From: Ruminococcaceae bacterium UBA5579
Lineage (GTDB): Bacteria > Bacillota > Clostridia > Oscillospirales > Ruminococcaceae
Assembly (NCBI GenBank): GCA_002425305.1
Contig: DILZ01000012.1
Coordinates: 8,430 to 16,282, forward strand
Reading direction: 5' to 3'
DNA: 7,853 nt
Both the position numbers and the translations under genes were made by a program. Below the pieces are notes generated by a model. The model searched no databases and was not told where the DNA came from. It was given only the letters and a program-made list of their open reading frames with translations. Numbering within the stretch: position 1 is the stretch's first letter; every line of letters starts with the position of its first letter. Below are positions 1 through 6,500 of the stretch, one piece after another.

Positions 1-259
1 CGACGCTGCTGCCGTCGGGAAGTATCGCGAGCACCCGCGACATCTCGCGTTCGCCGTTTGTTATCATATTAAATATCGCGTTTCTCTCCGCGCAAATACC
101 TAGCGTCGAGCAGGTGTCAACGCACACGCCCGTGTATATCTTGCCCGATTTTGAAAGTATCGCTGCCGAGACCTCACCCGCCGTCACGTATTCTGATATT
201 TTACGGGGAGATATCACAGCTTTCGCCGCATTATACATCTCTTCCCAGATCTTGTCCAT
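1..259 (-). CDS. Cytidine deaminase-fold protein (partial, N-terminal 86 residues)
   Basis: The ATG at 259-257 opens a frame that runs off the left edge, so only 86 residues are visible. Residues 56-62 read CAERNAI. This is the zinc-site motif of the cytidine deaminase superfamily, with Cys56 as the expected zinc ligand and Glu58 as the proton shuttle. The second half of the zinc site (PCxxC, usually about 30 residues later) would lie beyond the edge. The segment KIYTGVCVD (40-48) sits where classical Cdd has TGxNxENAS. The Asn and Glu that hold the ribose in classical Cdd appear here as Cys46 and Asp48, so cytidine may not be the substrate, and blasticidin-S-deaminase-like relatives are an alternative. 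A Shine-Dalgarno AAAGGA (273-268) lies inside the end of hisD, 8 bases before the ATG. The hisD stop is one base upstream, so translation is probably coupled and the gene shares the his transcript. The fold is well supported; the substrate is unknown. Confidence 0.85.
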   Translation of the reverse strand, partial: MDKIWEEMYNAAKAVISPRKISEYVTAGEVSAAILSKSGKIYTGVCVDTCSTLGICAERNAIFNMITNGEREMSRVLAILPDGSSV

Positions 260-260
260 T

Positions 261-1556
261 TCAGTTTTCCTTTCTGACTTTTATCGAATTCGCGTGCGCC
301 GTAAGCTGCTCGCGCTCCGCTATCAGAATAATGTCGTTCGCCGCGTCAAGAAGCGCGTCCTTCGTGTAATAAATGTAGCTCGAACGCTTGATGAAGCTGT
401 CCACGCCGAGCGGTGAGTAGAACCGCGCCGTGCCGCTTGTCGGCAGAACGTGATTTGGTCCCGCGTAGTAATCGCCGAGCGGCTCAGGAGAGTACTGTCC
501 AAGGAACAGCGACCCCACGTTGTCGAGTTTGCCGATGTATTCAAGCGGGTTTTCGGCAACGACCTCGCAGTGCTCAGGAGCAATCGTGTTCGCTATCTCG
601 ACCGCGTAATCCATAGTATCGCAAACGATGATGCCGCCGTAGTTGTCAAGAGACGCGTCAATAATCTCCTTACGGGAAAGCATTGCGGACTGCCGCTCTA
701 TCTCGGCTTGTGTCCGTTCCGCGACCTCCATACTTGTCGTCACCATAATAGCGGACGCAAGCTTGTCGTGCTCCGCTTGCGACATCAGATCGGCGGCAAG
801 ATATTTCGGGTCTGCGGTTTCATCGGAAATTACGAGTATCTCACTCGGTCCCGCGACCATATCAATATCCACCGTGCCGTAAACCAGCTTCTTTGCCGTT
901 GCGACGAAAATATTGCCCGGTCCGACTATCTTTGACACGCGAGGTATCTCCTCCGTGCCGAACGCAAGCGCCGCTATTGCCTGCGCTCCGCCCGCGAGGT
1001 AAATGCTGTCAACTCCGCAAAGAGCGGCGGCAACGAGAATATCCTTGTTTGCCGTGCCGTCCTTCAGCGGCGGAGTTACCATAACGATCTCTTTTACGCC
1101 CGCAATCTTTGCAGGTATCGCGTTCATCAGCACAGAGGACGGATAAGCCGCCGTGCCGCCCGGAACGTACAGCCCGACTTTATCAAGACCGCGAACACGC
1201 TGTCCCATTATAACACCGTTCTCCTCGGTAACGCAGAAGCCCTCGCGCTTTTGGCGGGTGTGAAACGCGGTGATGTTCTCGACGGCGTTCAGCATAGCGT
1301 TCACGAAATCGGGCGACTTCTCGTTCGCCTCGGTAAGCGCGTCCTGTATTGCCTCATCGGGAACGCGGTAATACTGCGCATTAGGGCAGTCAAATTTCGC
1401 GGTATACGCCTTGACTGCTTTGTCGCCATTCACCTTAACGTCCTCCAGAATAGCCTTGACGGTCTTTTCGACCTCGGCGTTTACCTCGCCCGCTCTTTTT
1501 TCCACCTCGGCGAGAAACTTCTTCTCATCGCCGTTTGCTTTTATGATCTTTATCAT
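261..1556 (-). CDS. hisD: Histidinol dehydrogenase
   Basis: A cytoplasmic zinc enzyme that oxidises L-histidinol to L-histidine in two NAD-dependent steps, the end of the histidine pathway. At 431 residues it is full length for the family. The expected zinc ligands are all present: Gln260 and His263 (in SQAEHD), Asp362 (in GDYYAGPNH) and His421 near the C-terminus. The catalytic pair Glu328-His329 sits in IAPEH. The NAD/substrate segment VGPGNIFVATAK spans 211-222, and the family signature IDMVAGPSEI begins at 231. The ATG start overlaps the hisG stop as ATGA (1556-1553) and is preceded by AAGGAG (1570-1565) at 8 bases, a strong site. The end of the gene (RKEN, then TGA) carries the ribosome binding site of the following deaminase-like gene. 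No catalytic residue is missing, so an active enzyme is expected. Identification is essentially certain. Confidence 0.98.
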   Translation of the reverse strand: MIKIIKANGDEKKFLAEVEKRAGEVNAEVEKTVKAILEDVKVNGDKAVKAYTAKFDCPNAQYYRVPDEAIQDALTEANEKSPDFVNAMLNAVENITAFHTRQKREGFCVTEENGVIMGQRVRGLDKVGLYVPGGTAAYPSSVLMNAIPAKIAGVKEIVMVTPPLKDGTANKDILVAAALCGVDSIYLAGGAQAIAALAFGTEEIPRVSKIVGPGNIFVATAKKLVYGTVDIDMVAGPSEILVISDETADPKYLAADLMSQAEHDKLASAIMVTTSMEVAERTQAEIERQSAMLSRKEIIDASLDNYGGIIVCDTMDYAVEIANTIAPEHCEVVAENPLEYIGKLDNVGSLFLGQYSPEPLGDYYAGPNHVLPTSGTARFYSPLGVDSFIKRSSYIYYTKDALLDAANDIILIAEREQLTAHANSIKVRKEN

Positions 1557-2188
1557 TTCAAACTCTCCTTGATAAGTCCTACGATCTCCAAAATGCGCTC
1601 CTGCTTCAGTTTAACGCTTACGGTGTTGACGATAAGCCGCGCCGATATCGGCGCAACGTGGTCGAACACCTCCAGTCCGTTTTCGCGCAAGGTCGTACCC
1701 GTTTCTACTATATCAACAATGCCATCAGCAAGGCCGACAAGCGGCGCAAGCTCCACAGAACCCTCTATCTTCACGATATCAACGTCGATCCCTCGCTCCT
1801 CAAAAAACATCCGCGTTACCTCGGGATATTTAGTTGCGACGGTCTTTACGCCGTAACCCTCGTAGAAATCCGCGCCTTTTTTCACGGCAAGCGCAAATTC
1901 GCACTTGCCGAAACCGAGGTCGGCGATCTCATAGAACTTCCCGCCGTGCTCCATTATCGTATCCTTGCCCACAATGCCGAGATCGCACACACCGTGCTCC
2001 ACATAAGTAATAACGTCCGCCGCTTTTGCGAGAACCACTTCAATACCCTCGTTCGGTATGTTGAGTATCAGACGCCTTCCTTTATTTCTAAGCTCCGAAA
2101 CGTCATAGCCGATCTTCTCAAGAAGCTCGACCGCCTTGTCCTCTATACGCCCTTTTGTGAGCGCAATTCTTACCTTTCTGTTCTCCAC
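1553..2188 (-). CDS. hisG: ATP phosphoribosyltransferase, short-form catalytic subunit
   Basis: Condenses ATP with PRPP to phosphoribosyl-ATP, the committed step of histidine synthesis. It is the short form, lacking the C-terminal regulatory domain of long HisG, and so is expected to work in a complex with HisZ, which is encoded immediately upstream. Visible family features include ALTKGR near the N-terminus, DLGIVGKDTI, GFGKCEFALAV and the PRPP-binding loop APLVGLADGIVDIVETGTTL in the C-terminal third. Start choice: a GTG at 2194 overlaps the hisZ stop as GTGA, but the AGGAGG (2201-2196) then lies only one base from it. The in-frame GTG at 2188, two codons later, has ideal 7-base spacing. 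I therefore prefer 2188 (211 residues, beginning MENRKVRIAL); the 2194 start would give 213. Its TGA stop overlaps the hisD ATG. The product is certain; the start is likely but not proven. Confidence 0.96.
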   Translation of the reverse strand: MENRKVRIALTKGRIEDKAVELLEKIGYDVSELRNKGRRLILNIPNEGIEVVLAKAADVITYVEHGVCDLGIVGKDTIMEHGGKFYEIADLGFGKCEFALAVKKGADFYEGYGVKTVATKYPEVTRMFFEERGIDVDIVKIEGSVELAPLVGLADGIVDIVETGTTLRENGLEVFDHVAPISARLIVNTVSVKLKQERILEIVGLIKESLK

Positions 2189-2190
2189 GC

Positions 2191-3393
2191 TCACACCTCC
2201 TCGCTTGTAACGGCGCCGTCCTCGCTTACAATATCGACACGTCGAATGTTATGTGCTTTTGCGTATTTCGCTGCGCATTTGGGACATTCACCAAGGAAAT
2301 TGTATACCGTCATTCCATCTGAAATGAGCTTATCGCAGTGCTTGAGGGCCGCGATCTCCGCACCTTTCCCCCCGAACACGAGAACATCGGGAGCTTTTCC
2401 GAAACGCGCTCTGTCCTTTTGAAGCAGAATCCGCGCCGCCGCCTCGACGTTCACCGCAAAGCCTACCGCCGCCGCATCTCTGCCGAAATCTCCCGGCAAA
2501 GTATCATAGCGTCCGCCGGAAAGCACGTGCTGACCATAACCCTCAATGTATCCGCGGAAAATTATACCCGTATAGTAATCCTTTTTGTGGACCAGACCGA
2601 GATCAACGCGTATCTTATCCTCGGGAACTATCAGGCAAAGTCCGCGGCAGAGTCTTTCAAGCCGTGCGAGCTTCCGCTCCATTGCATCGCCGCACAAAAC
2701 CCTCCGTGCCTCCTCAAACACCTCAAAGCCGCCAAACAATCTCGGCAGTGCCTTAAACGCTTCCTCCTCCTGACAAACAGGTGTCTCGAATATCCTGTCG
2801 AGAGCCGCCAGTTCCTTATTCTCAATAGCACACCGGATATTCTCCGCCGCTTTTTCATCGCAGTTATAGCTTTCCATAAGAGCGCGGAAAATGCCGCTGT
2901 CGCCAATCTCAAGGCGAAAATCTCCATCACACGCCAAAAGCGCCTTTGCCGCTAGCATCAACGCCTCATATTCCGCCGCCTCGCTGTTCCCGCCAAGTAT
3001 CTCGATTCCGCTTTGAGCTATCTCATCATCACGCCCGCTGTCCTTGGGGTTCACCATAAAAATGTTCTGACTGTAAAACAGCTTCAGCGGCAGATCCACG
3101 CCGCGCAGACGCGTTGCAGCAAGCCGCGCTATCGGTATGGTACTGTCGGGACGGAGCACCATAAGGCGGTTCTTTCCGTCAACAAGCTTGTACATAGTTT
3201 CCGGGGGAAAATATCTCCCCTTACTATTAAAAACGTCGTAAAATTCCAAACCGGGAGTAACTACCTCCGAGTAGCCGTAGCTCTCGAACAGCCCCGTTAT
3301 TCTTTCGGAAACAGCTCGTCTTGCCGCACATTCTTCGAACAGCAGATCGCGCGTTCCTTCCGGTGTCAGCAGATCCTTTCTTCTCAAAATCAC
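2191..3393 (-). CDS. hisZ: ATP phosphoribosyltransferase regulatory subunit (HisRS-like)
   Basis: A histidyl-tRNA synthetase paralogue that does not charge tRNA. In organisms with short HisG it completes the ATP phosphoribosyltransferase and is linked to histidine feedback control. The 400 residues show the class II synthetase core: TPEGTRDLL (10-18), the motif 1 region VVTPGLEFYDVF (44-55), the motif 2 region RPDSTIPIAR (81-90), QSGIE (127-131), DYYTGIIFRGY (272-282), and motif 3 with GGRYD (293-297) and AVGFAVNVEA (309-318). A small C-terminal domain follows from about 335. The RGLDYY arginine of true HisRS is absent, because the stretch reads LVHKKDYY (267-274). Together with the adjacent hisG this favours HisZ over HisS. 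An in-frame TGA at 3405-3403 limits the start to GTG at 3393 or TTG at 3387. AAAGGA (3403-3398) is 4 bases from the GTG and 10 from the TTG, so the choice is open; I use the GTG. It is the first gene of the his transcript. Confidence 0.95.
   Translation of the reverse strand: MILRRKDLLTPEGTRDLLFEECAARRAVSERITGLFESYGYSEVVTPGLEFYDVFNSKGRYFPPETMYKLVDGKNRLMVLRPDSTIPIARLAATRLRGVDLPLKLFYSQNIFMVNPKDSGRDDEIAQSGIEILGGNSEAAEYEALMLAAKALLACDGDFRLEIGDSGIFRALMESYNCDEKAAENIRCAIENKELAALDRIFETPVCQEEEAFKALPRLFGGFEVFEEARRVLCGDAMERKLARLERLCRGLCLIVPEDKIRVDLGLVHKKDYYTGIIFRGYIEGYGQHVLSGGRYDTLPGDFGRDAAAVGFAVNVEAAARILLQKDRARFGKAPDVLVFGGKGAEIAALKHCDKLISDGMTVYNFLGECPKCAAKYAKAHNIRRVDIVSEDGAVTSEEV
2196..2201 (-). promoter_or_regulatory. 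Ribosome binding site deciding the hisG start
   Basis: A perfect AGGAGG lies in the last codons of hisZ. It is 1 base from the GTG at 2194, too close for efficient initiation, and 7 bases from the in-frame GTG at 2188, near the optimum. This favours the later start and shows that hisG translation depends on sequence inside hisZ. Confidence 0.8.
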
Positions 3394-3397
3394 ATAT

Positions 3398-3403
3398 TCC
3401 TTT
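3398..3403 (-). promoter_or_regulatory. Ribosome binding site of hisZ
   Basis: AAAGGA is the only purine-rich Shine-Dalgarno-like element ahead of hisZ. Its 4-base distance to the GTG at 3393 is short, and its 10-base distance to the TTG at 3387 is at the long end. It begins at the last base of the downstream candidate operator (3403-3419), so a protein bound there could also mask or slow early elongation. Confidence 0.65.
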
Positions 3404-3419
3404 CACTTTATCATAGTAA
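3403..3419 (-). promoter_or_regulatory. Candidate operator, site B (in the hisZ leader)
   Basis: The minus strand reads TTACTATGATAAAGTGA, identical to site A at 13 of 17 positions including the first seven (TTACTAT, preceded by G in both). Its palindrome is weaker than that of site A, because the right arm is GTGA instead of GTAA. It lies in the untranslated leader and ends at the ribosome binding site. The 29-base centre spacing is not a whole number of helical turns, so cooperative binding on one face is not obvious. Confidence 0.4.
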
Positions 3420-3464
3420 CGCGATATCTCATTACCTTAATATAGTAACACATTGTATCGCGTT
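3418..3464. repeat. Inverted repeat with 9-base arms flanking the his -10
   Basis: AACGCGATA (3418-3426) and TATCGCGTT (3456-3464) are perfect reverse complements separated by 29 bases. One arm lies in the promoter spacer and the other in the leader, with the -10 and start point between them. The upstream arm is not transcribed from this promoter, so it cannot be an RNA hairpin of the his leader and would only matter as DNA. The same 9-mer also occurs inside coding sequence at 74-82 and 1116-1124, encoding Asn-Ala-Ile both times, so it is not rare here and the pairing may be chance. Confidence 0.35.
3432..3448 (-). promoter_or_regulatory. Candidate operator, site A (over the -10 and start point)
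   Basis: The minus strand reads TTACTATATTAAGGTAA, a 17-base imperfect palindrome with TTAC and GTAA as outer arms and TA/TA inside. It covers the -10 hexamer and the expected transcription start, where a bound protein would block RNA polymerase. A related 17-mer follows 29 bases downstream (site B). The regulator is not encoded in this window. The TrpR-family his regulators known in some Firmicutes are one possibility, but I cannot match the motif to a named regulator from sequence alone. Confidence 0.5.
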
Positions 3465-3470
3465 TGTCAA
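3442..3470 (-). promoter_or_regulatory. Sigma-A promoter of the his operon
   Basis: On the minus strand a perfect -35 hexamer TTGACA (3470-3465) is followed by a 17-base spacer and TACTAT (3447-3442). The TACTAT matches the -10 consensus at four of six positions and is preceded by TG one base upstream, an extended -10 (TGTTACTAT). Transcription should begin near 3436-3434, giving an untranslated leader of about 40 bases before hisZ. A leader that short leaves no room for a T-box or other classical riboswitch, so regulation is more likely at initiation, by a repressor. The promoter means the his genes need not depend on polC transcription. Confidence 0.88.
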
Positions 3471-3536
3471 GCAGCGCGTTTTATTTCGGCACAAACAACA
3501 TTATTATTCAACAATGTGGAATGACACACGGCAGAA
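3471..3536 (-). other. polC-hisZ spacer without a recognisable terminator
   Basis: Between the polC TAA and the his -35 the minus strand is AT-rich and holds only weak pairing: a 5-base ACATT/AATGT stem (3498-3502 with 3513-3517) around a 10-base loop, with no GC-rich stem and no following T-run. Intrinsic termination after polC is therefore not supported, and some readthrough into hisZ is possible in addition to the dedicated promoter. Confidence 0.5.
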
Positions 3537-6500
3537 TTACAAATCAAACAGCGAGAATTGCGCCGATTGATGAAATCCCGCAAACACTCCCATTTCCTTA
3601 AGTTTCTCAATAACAGAGCTGTTTACACCACTTATCTGTTGTATCTCATCGATGCTGAGGTCGTCGTCCGAATCTATCGCTTCTTTGAGCTTTACTGCCG
3701 CGTTTTCTCCGCAGCCGGACACAACATTCAACGGCAGGCGGATGTTTCCGTCCTCCACAGCATAAGCGGTCGCCATTGATTTTCGCGCGTCCACGGGAAG
3801 AAGCTCGATGCCGCGGCACATAAGCTCCAAAATAAGCTGAAGCGCCTCAAGCTTTGCCTCCTCCTTGGCGGAGGGCTTGTTGATAGTCTTGATGTCGGTG
3901 ATGCGCTGCTTTACGGCATCCTTTCCCTTTAGGACTGTCTCAAGCTCGATGTTTTCCGTGTGCTTTATAAGCGTTGCAGCGTAAAATTCCGTAGGATGAT
4001 AGATCTTGAACCACGCGAGCTTAACCGCTGCCATAACATACGCCGCCGCGTGAGCTTTAGGAAACATATACTTTATTTTTAAGCAGCTGTCGATATACCA
4101 TTGCGGGACGTTATGCTCCTTAAAGGCCTTATATATTTCTTCTGTGAAATCTTTTTTCGCCTTGCCCTTTCGCGTGATCTCCATAATTTTAAATGCCATC
4201 GAGGGCTCAAGCCCCTTATGCATAAGGTAAACCATAATGCTGTCACGAGTACCGATCACATCGCTTATCGTACACGTTCCGTTTAGAATAAGATCCTTCG
4301 CGTTGCCCAGCCAAACATCTGTTCCGTGCGATAATCCCGATATCTGAAGCAGATCGGAGAAGCATTTCGGCTGTGCGTCGATAAGCATCTGCATACCAAA
4401 GTCCGTTCCGGACTCGGGGATACCCCAGGTTCCGCACTCCACTCCAATATCCTCTTTCGTAAGCCCGATCGGTTCGGTTGATGTGTAAAGCTTGTACACT
4501 GCGGGATCGGATGTGGGTACATCCGCTATCTTGATGCCTGTCATATCCTCTAAATGCTTGTAGAGAGTCGGAACATCGTGTCCCAGCTCATCAAGCTTGA
4601 GTATCGTATCGTGCAGCGCGTGGAAGTCGAAATGCGTAGTTATCATATCGCCCTCGGTCTTGTCGGCGGGGTGCTGAATAGCTGTGAAGTCGTATACCTC
4701 ATAGTCATTGGGCACAACCACCATTCCGCCGGGGTGTTGAGAAGTGGTTCGTTTTACACCCGTGCAGCCGATAGTCAAACGCTCGATCTCTGCGTTATTG
4801 TAAACGATACCGCGCTCCTCGCTGTATTTTTTAACGAAGCCGTATGCGGTCTTGTCCTTGACGGCGGAAATAGTCCCCGCCTTGAAAACGTGGTCTTTAC
4901 CGAACAGCTCTTCCGTGTATCTGTGAACCTTTCCCTGAACCTCTCCCGAAAAGTTGAGGTCGATATCGGGGGCTTTGTCGCCCTTGAATCCAAGAAATGT
5001 CTCGAACGGTATATCATGACCGTCACGTATCATATCCGTGCCGCAGTCGGGGCAGGATTTCGGCGGAAGATCGAAGCCCGAACCAACGGATCCGTCGGTT
5101 ATAAATTCATTGTAGCGGCATTTCGGGCAGCGATAATGAGGAGCCAGCGGGTTCACCTCGGAAATACCGGACATTATCGCAACGAATGAAGATCCTACCG
5201 AACCTCGCGAACCAACCAAATACCCATTGTCCTCGGAGAATTTAACTAACTTCTGCGCTATCATATAAAGCACCGAGAAGCCGTATTTGATGATAGCGTC
5301 AAGCTCCCTATTAAGGCGGTTTTCAACTATCTCCGGTATTTTGCCCTTATAGCCGTACCACGCCATCGCTCTGTCCCAGCAGAGTTGCTGCAGTTCCTCC
5401 TCCGCTCCGGGAAGCGACGGTGTATACGTTCCCTTTGGTATGGGACGAACCGTGCCGTCTATCATATCGGCAATCTTGTTTGTGTTGGTCACAACTACCT
5501 CGAAAGCCTTTTCCTCGCCTAGATACGCAAACTCCGCTAACATCTCATCGGTCGTGCGGAGATAGAGCGGTGCTTGATGATCAGCGTCGGGATAACCCTG
5601 ACCGGCTTGTAAAATGGTACGGAAAATCGCGTCCTCAGCGTCCTTGAAATGAACATCGCAGGTCGCAACGCAAGGCTTTCCGAGCTTGTCCGCCAAATCG
5701 ACTATTCGCCTGTTCAGCTTACGCAGACCCTCTTCATCACGAACCGTACCTTTGCGAAGCAGGAAATCGTTGTTCGCGATAGGCTGTATTTCAAGATAGT
5801 CGTAAATCTCGGCGATCTTTTCGATTTCCTCCTCGGTCTTGTTATCGAGTATAGCGCGGAAAAGCTCTCCAGCCTCACACGCCGAACCGATTATCAGTCC
5901 CTCTCGATACTTTTTCAGCTCCGAGAGCGGAATACGCGGTCTTTTGTGGAAATACTCGAGGTTGGAAAGCGAAACCAGCTTGTAAAGATTTTTAAGCCCG
6001 ACATTGTTTTGAACCAGAATTATCATATGATAAGTAGGCAGGCTCTTGACGTCTTTGCCGTCGAGCAGCCTGTTGAAATCGCCCAGCTTTTCCAGCTTGC
6101 CGAGCTTCGCTGTGTTTGCAAGCAGCTTGAGCCATATTCCCGCGAGAATTTTCGCGTCATCGATCGCGCGGTGGTGGTTGAAATCGCCGAGCTTGTACTC
6201 TTTGGCGACCGCATCCAGCCTGTGACTGCGAAGATTCGGCATTGCCGCTCTGCAAATCTTTAAAGTATCGACAAATGTAAACTTATATTCTATTCCCTGT
6301 CTTCCGCATACGGCTCTGATAAAGGACGTATCGAAATCGGCGTTGTGGGCTGCAAGCACGGCATTTCCCGCGAACTTGATAAACTCTTCCACCGCCTCTT
6401 TTTCCTTAGGAGCATCGGCAACCATTTCATCGGTTATCCCGGTAAGCTCGGTGATCTCATCGGATATCGGTATCTCGGGGTTCACGAAAGTTTGGAACTC

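Noticed and set aside
2191..3393. Histidyl-tRNA synthetase instead of HisZ
   Set aside because: The RGLDYY arginine is replaced (LVHKKDYY), and the gene leads an operon with short-form hisG that needs HisZ.
3403..3432. Nine-codon micro-ORF in the his leader (MRYRVTMIK, then stop)
   Set aside because: It contains no histidine codons, so it cannot be a his attenuation leader peptide. Its ATG would sit only a few bases after the expected transcription start with no usable ribosome binding site. It is probably a by-product of the operator-like sequence.
3394..3441. T-box or other riboswitch for histidine
   Set aside because: The transcribed leader is only about 40 bases, far too short for a T-box specifier stem plus antiterminator.
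3498..3517. Possible terminator hairpin after polC
   Set aside because: Only a 5-base AT-rich stem with a 10-base loop and no T-run; too weak to be an intrinsic terminator.
5040..5140. Cys-rich CPKC...CPDC segment as an inserted element or intein
   Set aside because: This four-cysteine zinc site is a standard part of PolC and is followed directly by the conserved polymerase motifs without a break.
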